Below, one piece after another: positions 1 through 6,706 of a DNA stretch of 6,706 nucleotides. The stretch spans positions 1-6,706 of the forward strand of contig JAFCZY010000105.1 in the NCBI GenBank assembly GCA_019314105.1, written 5' to 3'. Position 1 is the first letter of the stretch; each line of letters starts with the position of its first letter. The notes beneath the pieces were generated by a model. That model saw nothing but the letters and a program-made list of their open reading frames with translations, was not told the DNA's origin and searched no databases. Position numbers and translations under genes: made by a program. Source of the stretch: Deltaproteobacteria bacterium (GTDB lineage: Bacteria; Desulfobacterota; Desulfobacteria; Desulfobacterales; Desulfobacteraceae).

Positions 1-873
1 GAAATTGAACCTGTTCTCATTGAAATGGGCAAAAAAGGATTACTTATCCATGTAAACCGGGACGGTGTGAACACCTTTATGCTCGCTCAATTTGTGGTGG
101 GTATATGGGAATATCAGGTTAACCACCTGACAAAGAAATTGATTAAGGATTTTAATGAATATGCGCCTTATCTGATAAAAGACCAGTATAAAAATAAAAC
201 CCAACAGTTACGGGTGATACCAGTTGCCAAAGCCATCAACACGGAACTGAATATCATGGATTATGAACAGGTTGAAAATATTATCAAATCCCAGTCAAAA
301 ATCCTCGTGGCACCTTGCATCTGCAGACAAGAGCATAATATTATGGGCAATGGCTGTGATAAAATCAGTGAGGCCTGTCTGATTTTCGGAAGCGGTGCCT
401 ATATGTATGAAAGTCGCGGCATCGGTAGAACCATATCCCAGGAAGAGGCTTTGGATATTGTCAAACAAGGCGTTAAGCAAGGGCTTGTTCCCCAGCCCTC
501 CAATGCGAAAAAACCCATCAATATTTGTCTTTGCTGTGCTTGCTGCTGCCAGATCCTCAAGAATATAAAAAATTTTGAAGCCCCTGCAAAAATTGTCAGT
601 TCAAACTTCCAGGCCAATGTAAATCAGGATGAATGTACAGGATGTCAAGCCTGTGAAGAGATCTGCCCCATGGATGCTGTTGAGATGGATGAGGATATCA
701 TTGCCGCCGTAAATTTAGACCGATGTATCGGATGTGGTCTCTGTGTTACGGTCTGTGAATTTGACGCCATGTCACTTAAGGACAAAAAAGAAACCGAAAA
801 AATTGAGCCGCCTGCCAATATTATTGAAACCTATATGAATATTGTCAGGGAAAAAGGCCTCCTGCCCTTTTAA
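1..873 (+). CDS. Cysteine-rich 4Fe-4S ferredoxin-type protein, 5' end outside the window
   Basis: This is an iron-sulfur protein of unknown specific function, probably a cytoplasmic electron carrier or redox-linked regulator. The reading frame is open from base 1 through eight codons before the first ATG (position 25). No Shine-Dalgarno sequence precedes that ATG, so the true start lies upstream. Numbering from that ATG, residues 1-90 form a cysteine-free segment, probably winged-helix-like (VVGIWEYQVN at 24-33). Residues 98-175 hold ten cysteines: CICR at 98-101, C111, C118, and the dense run CLCCACCC at 168-175. Two ferredoxin motifs follow: C204-x2-C207-x2-C210-x3-C214-Pro and C234-x2-C237-x2-C240-x3-C244. 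The last has Glu, not the usual Pro, after its fourth cysteine. From memory, proteins with this layout occur in sulfate reducers, syntrophs and other anaerobes. The ferredoxin domain is certain; any partner or substrate is unknown. The gene converges on the djlA-like gene with 19 bases between stops. Confidence 0.9.
   Translation, partial: EIEPVLIEMGKKGLLIHVNRDGVNTFMLAQFVVGIWEYQVNHLTKKLIKDFNEYAPYLIKDQYKNKTQQLRVIPVAKAINTELNIMDYEQVENIIKSQSKILVAPCICRQEHNIMGNGCDKISEACLIFGSGAYMYESRGIGRTISQEEALDIVKQGVKQGLVPQPSNAKKPINICLCCACCCQILKNIKNFEAPAKIVSSNFQANVNQDECTGCQACEEICPMDAVEMDEDIIAAVNLDRCIGCGLCVTVCEFDAMSLKDKKETEKIEPPANIIETYMNIVREKGLLPF
852..871. terminator. Weak possible bidirectional terminator hairpin
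   Basis: AAAAGG (852-857) can pair with CCTTTT (866-871) around a short loop. One extra C-G pair is possible if one base is bulged. The element overlaps the last codons and stop of the ferredoxin gene. Read on the minus strand, it lies just past the djlA-like stop and ends in a run of T. The stem is short and AU-rich, so it may not terminate efficiently. It is noted because it is the only hairpin I see at this convergent junction. Confidence 0.22.
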
Positions 874-892
874 CAATCGGGTAAAAACAGGC

Positions 893-1657
893 TTAAATTT
901 CCCTTTCATTTTTTATATAATCATAGGCTTCCTGAATTTCTTTAAATTTGTCATTGGCAAATTTGATAAACTCTTCAGGAAGTCCTTTGGCTTCAATTTT
1001 ATCCGGGTGATATTCGGTTACAAGTTTTCGGTATTGTTTTTTAATCTCTTCATTGGATGCGGTTTCACTACATTTTAAGATCGCATAATATTTATTGGTT
1101 TTTTTGACATATTTTGATTTAAGGCGTTCATAGTCTGCATGAGAATAATTAAAAATTCTAACGGCAGACAAGAGCATGGCCTCTTCTTCTCGGGAAATAC
1201 TTCCATCTGCAGCAGATACCCTGAGTAATACATCCATCATCAACTCGATAATATGGGGTTGGGTCCTGAATACTGAATAAAATTGGTTGGCAAATGCATC
1301 AAACGTTTCAGGGGAATTGACAGCCTGTCTGAATATATTTTTAGCTGTCTGCTGGCCATGGGAATCCAGCTGAAGATTTTGTTTCATAAAACTTTCAACC
1401 GCCGATATCTCGCTATCGGTTATGGTACCATTTGCTTTGGAAATTTTGGCCAGCATGGAAAAAGCAGCCGTAAAAAAAACAAGTTGAGCCTCCTCATTAG
1501 AAGACAAAGCCTCCTGTGTCCCCGGTCGGGATGAAAGATATACCTGCTCCTTTTTATCCACAAATGTATGTCCGAATGCAGCACCTGCCACGGCACCTAT
1601 GGGGCCACCCAAAGCAAACCCAATGGTTCCCCCGATCATTTTACCCAGCCAACTCAT
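893..1657 (-). CDS. djlA: DjlA-like membrane-anchored DnaJ co-chaperone (TerB + J domain)
   Basis: This is a 254-residue J-domain co-chaperone expected to stimulate the ATPase of DnaK at the inner membrane. Residues 5-30 are a glycine-rich hydrophobic anchor (GGTIGFALGGPIGAVAGAAFG), like the GxxxG-type transmembrane segment of E. coli DjlA. Residues about 58-182 are a TerB-like helical domain with two acidic, probably metal-binding repeats, KANGTITDSE near 74 and AADGSISREE near 149. Residues about 189-252 are the J domain, with the essential HPD at 217-219 and the DjlA-type ending AKGLPEE...KEIQEAYDYIK. E. coli DjlA is about 271 residues with a Gln/Gly-rich linker between TerB and J domains; here that linker is nearly absent. 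The ATG at 1657 is preceded by AAGGA (1664-1668 on the complement) six bases upstream, a good ribosome site. In E. coli, excess DjlA activates the Rcs envelope-stress pathway; whether that holds here is unknown. The gene is divergent from the dolP-like gene. Confidence 0.9.
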   Translation of the reverse strand: MSWLGKMIGGTIGFALGGPIGAVAGAAFGHTFVDKKEQVYLSSRPGTQEALSSNEEAQLVFFTAAFSMLAKISKANGTITDSEISAVESFMKQNLQLDSHGQQTAKNIFRQAVNSPETFDAFANQFYSVFRTQPHIIELMMDVLLRVSAADGSISREEEAMLLSAVRIFNYSHADYERLKSKYVKKTNKYYAILKCSETASNEEIKKQYRKLVTEYHPDKIEAKGLPEEFIKFANDKFKEIQEAYDYIKNEREI

Positions 1658-1689
1658 TTATCTTCCTTTCAAATAAAAAATCAAAATCC

Positions 1690-1718
1690 TTGTATCATTT
1701 TCAAAGATTATATATAAA
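1690..1718 (+). promoter_or_regulatory. Candidate sigma70-type promoter for the dolP-like gene
   Basis: TTGTAT (1690-1695) is followed after 17 bases by TATAAA (1713-1718). Each hexamer fits its consensus at four or five of six positions. Transcription would begin near 1725, leaving a leader of roughly 68 bases before the ATG at 1793. The -10 overlaps that of the opposing candidate promoter, so the two could not easily be occupied at once. The evidence is sequence match and spacing only. Confidence 0.35.
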
Positions 1719-1734
1719 CACAATTGTCTGATAC
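1692..1734. repeat. Inverted repeat GTATCA...TGATAC in the djlA/dolP control region
   Basis: GTATCA (1692-1697) and TGATAC (1729-1734) are exact inverted six-base arms, 37 bases apart centre to centre. The axis falls on the TATATA shared by the two candidate -10 elements. Each arm overlaps or touches one candidate -35. This position would suit a regulator acting on both promoters. Six-base arms can arise by chance in AT-rich DNA, so confidence is low. Confidence 0.25.
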
Positions 1735-1739
1735 GTCAA
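1711..1739 (-). promoter_or_regulatory. Candidate sigma70-type promoter for the djlA-like gene
   Basis: On the minus strand, TTGACG (complement of 1734-1739) is followed after 17 bases by TATATA (1711-1716). The -35 matches the TTGACA consensus at five of six bases; the -10 matches TATAAT at four of six. A perfect TATAAT also lies at 1707-1712 on the complement, but at 21 bases it is too far from this -35. The 5' leader would be about 45-50 bases. This was judged by eye in an AT-rich region, so chance matches are likely. Confidence 0.4.
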
Positions 1740-1792
1740 ACTTTATAACCCAACAATCTTAATCGTGATGACTTTTAATAAGGAGGCACAAA

Positions 1793-2383
1793 ATGAATTT
1801 TCGATATTTATTTTTATCTCTTGCATTGATAACTTCCTTGATCTCTGGCGGCTGTGGTCCTACGGGCGCTACGGTTGTTGGTGGTGCTATTGTCTATGGC
1901 GGATATAAAGGCGTCACAGACGAACGTTCCCTCGGTACGATGGTGGATGATTCCGTTATCTCCGCAACCGTTAAAATCAAACTGATTACAGACAAATTTG
2001 TAAAGGCGCGTTATATTGATGTAGATGTATTAAACAGAGTTGTATACCTGACAGGAGTAGTTGGCTCTTCATCTCAAAAAAAGATGGCAACCGATATTAC
2101 CAAAAAAATTAAAGGTGTAAAGCAAGTTGAGAATCAACTCCTTATCGGCAAGACCACTATTAACCAAATTTCAAATGATATAATTCTTACAAGCAAAATA
2201 AGACTATATCTTTTAAAAGACCTGGATATCCGATCAACCAATATTGACGTTGATACCCATAATGATATCATTACATTGACCGGTATTGTTAAATCGAAAA
2301 AAGAAAAAAAGAAAATTATGGTTATTGTGCAAAAAGTTGCCGGGGATCGAAAAATAATTGATAATCTGGCCGTTGGTAATTAA
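1793..2383 (+). CDS. dolP: DolP (YraP)-like dual BON-domain outer-membrane lipoprotein
   Basis: This is a 196-residue lipoprotein with two BON domains, resembling E. coli DolP (about 191 residues), which binds anionic phospholipid and supports outer-membrane integrity and BAM function. Residues 1-20 are a lipoprotein signal peptide ending in ISGG before Cys21. The lipobox is slightly atypical (Ser at -3) but within accepted patterns. Gly at +2 does not signal inner-membrane retention, so the outer membrane is expected. A glycine-rich stretch (VVGGAIVYGGYKG) and TDERSLGTMVDD (42-53) match the corresponding DolP region closely. BON1 spans about 54-118 with conserved Gly88, and BON2 about 128-194 with Gly164. 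The position I align with E. coli Trp127, implicated in lipid binding, is Ile131. The start is fixed by a near-perfect Shine-Dalgarno, AAGGAGG at 1780-1786, six bases before the ATG. The gene ends two bases from the convergent dnaE stop. A more general BON/OsmY-type periplasmic role is the alternative. Confidence 0.9.
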   Translation: MNFRYLFLSLALITSLISGGCGPTGATVVGGAIVYGGYKGVTDERSLGTMVDDSVISATVKIKLITDKFVKARYIDVDVLNRVVYLTGVVGSSSQKKMATDITKKIKGVKQVENQLLIGKTTINQISNDIILTSKIRLYLLKDLDIRSTNIDVDTHNDIITLTGIVKSKKEKKKIMVIVQKVAGDRKIIDNLAVGN

Positions 2384-2385
2384 AA

Positions 2386-5300
2386 TTAATTTTTATTTTG
2401 TTTATTCAGCCAGGGTTTGTTTCTCTTCTGTTTCTCTTTAACGGGTGTACATGTGGTTTCAATGGCACTCGCGCCCAACAGTTTTTCCACTTTTGTAAAA
2501 AAAGAAGAATTAAAATCGGTTCTGTAGTCATCCGAAAGCTTAACCAGTACAGGCGGATTATTCTCTATCTCTATTTTTAAACAAGCCGTGCAATCACCCG
2601 GGTGATTTTCAATAATGGATTTTAGTTTTTCAAGCGTATCTGAAGATGCTTCCTGAGCATTTACCTTGATCAATACACCATTGGTCCATTCGTGAGAGGC
2701 CTGTTCGATAGGGACAATGCTCTCCGCCACAAGCTTGACAATGTTTTCCTTTTTTTGAACTTCAGCCTCCAGAATAACAATCTCCTCATCGGCCAGAAGC
2801 ATATGGGCTTTTGCATAAAGATTGGGGAAGACCACAACTTCAATGGAGCCTGCCTGATCCTCGATGGCTGCGAATGCCATCATATCCCCTTTTTTAGTTT
2901 TATGAAGCTTAAGAATTTTTACCGAACCACCCATGCGAATCATTTTTCCATCGGCCATATCATGAATATTGGCAGAAGTTACAGTGGCATATTTTTGAAT
3001 TGTTTTTTCATATTTATCAAGGGGATGGCCTGAAATATAAAATCCCAAAGACTCTTTTTCCAGGGACAAAAGTACATTATCTTCCCATTCATTAATGTCA
3101 GGAAATTTTGGCCTGCTCACAGGCAGTGCAGTGCCCATATTTGAATCGGCAAATAAATCCAATTGCGAATCGGCTTTTTCCTTTTGTATCCTTGATCCAT
3201 GTTCCAGGGCATCTTCAAAAATCGCCATCATCTGGCTGCGCTTGGTATCGCTTGAATCAAAGGCCCCACACTTGATCAACGCCTCAAGAACTTTTTTGTT
3301 CACCTTTCCGACATTGACCCGTTCACAAAAATCATAAATACTTTCGTATTCACCCGCTTCATTTCTGGATTCAACAATGGACTCAATGGCTGCCTCACCG
3401 ATATTTTTCACTGCAGCAAGACCAAACCTGATACATCCGTCGGACACGATAAAATGGGCATCGCTCTTATTTACATCCGGCGGCAACACTTTGATTTTAT
3501 GATTCCGGCACTCATCTATATATTTTATGACAGCATCGGAATTATTTCTCTCGCTGGTCATTAAAGCAGCAATAAACTCAAGGGCGAAATTGGCCTTTAA
3601 ATAAGCAGTTTGATAAGCAATAAGGGCATAGGCTGCACTATGAGATTTATTAAAGCCGTATCCACCAAATTTTTCCATCAAATTAAATAGTTCTGCCGCC
3701 TTTTCAAGATCGTAGTTGTTTTCTTCAGCCCCTTTCAGGAACAGCGCCCGGTGCTCTTCCATCATGGAAACAATTTTTTTTCCCATGGCTTTTCGAAGTC
3801 CGTCTGCATCTGCCATTGAATAATTGGCAAGTACAACGGCTATTTTCATAACCTGTTCCTGATAAAGAATCACACCATAGGTTTCTTTTAATATCGGTTC
3901 AAGTTCATCAAAAAGATAAACCACTTCTTTATGTCCATGTTTTCTCTCGACATAGGTGTCTGCCATACCGCTGTCGAGAGGACCCGGACGATAGAGGGCC
4001 ACCAGAGCGACAATATCTGAAAAGCTTGCCGGTTTCAGCCTGGAAATCAAATCCTTCATGCCCGAACTCTCAAGCTGGAACACACCTGTAGTATCAGCGT
4101 GTTGCAACAAATCAAAAGTTTTAGCATCCGTATAATCAAGATTCAAAAGATCCGGTGGCGTTTTTCCCTGCCGTTTAATCAGTTCGATACAATTCTTTAT
4201 AACAGTAAGATTCCTTAACCCCAGGAAATCAAACTTAACCAGCCCCAGTTTTTCAACATAATTCATATCGAACTGAGTCAGCGTCTCCCCTTCTTTTCCT
4301 TTATATAAGGGCAGGTATTCATTCAATGGTTTATCAGAAACCACAACGCCCGCTGCATGGGTAGACGCATGCCTTGGCAACCCTTCCAGAAGAAGAGATA
4401 TTTTCAGCATCTGGGTTTTTTCTTCAGACTCAGCACATTTTTCCCGAATACGTGGAACTTCCTCAATAGCCTTTGTCAGGTTCTTTACATTATCCGGGAT
4501 CATTTTGGCAATTTCATCCACTTCGGATAAAAGAACGCCAATAGCCCTGCCCACATCTCTGATGACCGCTTTGGCCTTCAGCCTTCCAAATGTTATAATC
4601 TGACAGACATACTCAGGGCCTCCATACCGGTCAGTAACATATTTATACACCTGATCCCGCCCTTCAATACAAAAATCCACATCAATATCCGGCATGCTCA
4701 TACGGGACGGATTTAAAAATCTTTCAAAAATAAGCCCATGTTCAATAGGATCAAGGGCTGTAATACCCATTGCATAGGCCACCATACTTCCGGCAGCCGA
4801 TCCTCTTCCAGGGCCCACAGGCACATTAATTTTTCTTGAATATTCTATAAAATCAGCAACAATTAAAAAATATCCGGGAAATCCCATTTTAAGGATCACA
4901 CCGATCTCATACTCAATTCGATCCCGGTAAGCTTTTTCGTCAATATCTGGATTTGAAGCCATAATGATTTTAAGCTTTTTTTCAAATCCTTCCATGGCCT
5001 TTTGCTTAAAAATTTCATCTTCAGATTCTTCGCAAGACTGTGCATATCGCGGAAAATGATATGTCTTGTCATCAAATTCCACATTACATTTTGAAATGAT
5101 TTCTCTTGTGTTCTCAATGGCTCCCGGATAGTCACCAAAAGATCGGATCATCTCTTTTGGTGACTTAAAATAGAGCTGATCAGAATCAAATTTGAATCTA
5201 TTTTGATTGGTAAGCGTATCTCCTGTCTGAATACAAAGCAGTATTTCATGGGCCTTATCATCACCTTTGGAAAGATAATGGCAGTCATTGGTGGCCACCA

Positions 5301-5913
5301 TGGGAATGGACAGCCTCCCACTGATATCAAGAAGCCCTTCATTTACTTTTTGTTGAATGTTTATTCCATTTTTCTGGACTTCCAGAAAAAAATTTGTTTC
5401 ACCAAAAGTTTTCAGATAAAACCGGGCCGCAGCATCGGCATCTTCCATCTTGTTTTGGATAATATTTTGGGGAATATCCCCCTTAAGGCAGGCAGAAAGT
5501 CCGATCAATCCTTTTGAGTAGTTGACCAGTAGTTCTTTGTCAATTCTGGGTTTATAGTAGAATCCCTTGAGCTGAGCAATGGAAACCAGCTTGCAAAGGT
5601 TGGTATATCCTTCGCGGTCTTTTGCCAGAAGGACCAAGTGTCTCAAGCCTTTGTGGTCTATCTGGGTTCTATCATTCAACGTTCTGGGAGCAACATAAAC
5701 TTCGCACCCAATGATCGGTTTTATGGATTCTTTCCTAGCCTTTTCATAGAATTCAGCTACGCCGAACATGGTGCCGTGATCGGTTATGGATACCGCATCC
5801 ATTCCATATTCATGGCATTTCTTAAATAAGGAATTCAGCCTTATAGCGCCATCAAGAAGCGAATATTCCGTATGAAGATGAAGATGATAAAATGGCGATG
5901 ATAATTGGGTCAT
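2386..5913 (-). CDS. dnaE: DNA polymerase III alpha subunit, complete
   Basis: This is the replicative DNA polymerase catalytic subunit: 1175 residues against about 1160 in E. coli. The N-terminal PHP domain (about 1-285) keeps residues fitting all nine usual metal ligands: H12, H14, D21, H46, E71, H92, C142, D210 and H212. The palm carries GPGRGSAAGS (367-376) and PDIDVDF, with catalytic D411 and D413. The third catalytic aspartate is D562 in KFDFLGLRNLT. Fingers follow, then a helix-hairpin-helix region near 831-850 (GLAAVKNIGE). QLDLF at 917-921 is a close match to the sliding-clamp-binding consensus and sits where E. coli has its own clamp motif. An OB-fold lies at about 990-1070 and a C-terminal domain, expected to bind tau, at about 1070-1175. 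No intein or frameshift is seen. The ATG at 5913 lies two codons after the guaB stop in the same frame, with no clear Shine-Dalgarno, so translational coupling to guaB is likely. Confidence 0.98.
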   Translation of the reverse strand: MTQLSSPFYHLHLHTEYSLLDGAIRLNSLFKKCHEYGMDAVSITDHGTMFGVAEFYEKARKESIKPIIGCEVYVAPRTLNDRTQIDHKGLRHLVLLAKDREGYTNLCKLVSIAQLKGFYYKPRIDKELLVNYSKGLIGLSACLKGDIPQNIIQNKMEDADAAARFYLKTFGETNFFLEVQKNGINIQQKVNEGLLDISGRLSIPMVATNDCHYLSKGDDKAHEILLCIQTGDTLTNQNRFKFDSDQLYFKSPKEMIRSFGDYPGAIENTREIISKCNVEFDDKTYHFPRYAQSCEESEDEIFKQKAMEGFEKKLKIIMASNPDIDEKAYRDRIEYEIGVILKMGFPGYFLIVADFIEYSRKINVPVGPGRGSAAGSMVAYAMGITALDPIEHGLIFERFLNPSRMSMPDIDVDFCIEGRDQVYKYVTDRYGGPEYVCQIITFGRLKAKAVIRDVGRAIGVLLSEVDEIAKMIPDNVKNLTKAIEEVPRIREKCAESEEKTQMLKISLLLEGLPRHASTHAAGVVVSDKPLNEYLPLYKGKEGETLTQFDMNYVEKLGLVKFDFLGLRNLTVIKNCIELIKRQGKTPPDLLNLDYTDAKTFDLLQHADTTGVFQLESSGMKDLISRLKPASFSDIVALVALYRPGPLDSGMADTYVERKHGHKEVVYLFDELEPILKETYGVILYQEQVMKIAVVLANYSMADADGLRKAMGKKIVSMMEEHRALFLKGAEENNYDLEKAAELFNLMEKFGGYGFNKSHSAAYALIAYQTAYLKANFALEFIAALMTSERNNSDAVIKYIDECRNHKIKVLPPDVNKSDAHFIVSDGCIRFGLAAVKNIGEAAIESIVESRNEAGEYESIYDFCERVNVGKVNKKVLEALIKCGAFDSSDTKRSQMMAIFEDALEHGSRIQKEKADSQLDLFADSNMGTALPVSRPKFPDINEWEDNVLLSLEKESLGFYISGHPLDKYEKTIQKYATVTSANIHDMADGKMIRMGGSVKILKLHKTKKGDMMAFAAIEDQAGSIEVVVFPNLYAKAHMLLADEEIVILEAEVQKKENIVKLVAESIVPIEQASHEWTNGVLIKVNAQEASSDTLEKLKSIIENHPGDCTACLKIEIENNPPVLVKLSDDYRTDFNSSFFTKVEKLLGASAIETTCTPVKEKQKRNKPWLNKQNKN

Positions 5914-5919
5914 TGCCGG

Positions 5920-6706
<787 letters not shown>

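Noticed and set aside
25..27. ATG at 25 as the true start of the ferredoxin-type gene
   Set aside because: The frame is open back to base 1, no ribosome site precedes this ATG, and the protein text is already in a conserved-looking block. The gene is cut by the window edge.
842..1078. Small plus-strand open frame overlapping the end of the ferredoxin gene and the J domain of djlA
   Set aside because: It is antisense to a well-supported gene, low in complexity (Phe-rich) and has no recognisable domain.
1658..1792. Riboswitch or small RNA gene in the djlA/dolP intergenic region
   Set aside because: The region is AT-rich, with no stable stem-loop set or known motif. Simple promoter and ribosome-site content explains it.
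2382..2393. AAAATTAATTTT palindrome at the dolP/dnaE junction as a terminator
   Set aside because: It is AT-only and has no loop, so it cannot form a stable RNA hairpin. It overlaps the dnaE stop codon.
2398..3337. Several plus-strand open frames of 60-113 codons opposite dnaE
   Set aside because: All are shadows of the conserved dnaE reading frame, with no domain or convincing ribosome site.
4896..5829. Open frames on both strands within the first third of dnaE
   Set aside because: They are alternative frames of the conserved PHP/palm coding region with no independent support.

Overview
This window reads as an ordinary, densely packed stretch of bacterial chromosome. It is AT-rich, has no mobile elements, tRNAs, rRNAs or CRISPR arrays, and holds five protein-coding genes. 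Two of these run off the window edges. The best guess for the source is a strictly anaerobic Desulfobacterota (Deltaproteobacteria), perhaps Desulfobacteraceae. That guess rests on the cysteine-rich ferredoxin at the left edge, a type I associate with sulfate reducers and syntrophs, and on lysine/isoleucine-rich coding. It is an inference, not a proven assignment.

Layout from left to right. (1) Positions 1-873, + strand: the C-terminal portion of an iron-sulfur protein with ten cysteines in an N-terminal domain followed by two ferredoxin-type 4Fe-4S motifs. (2) Positions 893-1657, - strand: a DjlA-type co-chaperone with a glycine-rich membrane anchor, a TerB-like domain and a C-terminal J domain. 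(3) Positions 1658-1792: the only real intergenic region. It carries candidate overlapping divergent promoters and a small inverted repeat. (4) Positions 1793-2383, + strand: a dual-BON-domain lipoprotein resembling DolP (YraP). (5) Positions 2386-5913, - strand: full-length DNA polymerase III alpha subunit, DnaE. (6) Positions 5920-6706, - strand: the C-terminal half of IMP dehydrogenase, GuaB, cut by the right edge.

guaB and dnaE lie six bases apart on the same strand and are almost certainly co-transcribed, joining GTP/dGTP precursor synthesis to chromosome replication. djlA and dolP are divergent and share one short control region. Both are envelope-associated proteins, so joint control in envelope quality control is plausible but unproven. 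The two convergent junctions (ferredoxin/djlA, 19 bases; dolP/dnaE, 2 bases) have almost no space for dedicated terminators.

I did not find a convincing new multi-gene system here. The items most worth a second look are the cysteine-rich iron-sulfur protein of unknown function, the shared djlA/dolP control region, and the same-frame guaB/dnaE junction.
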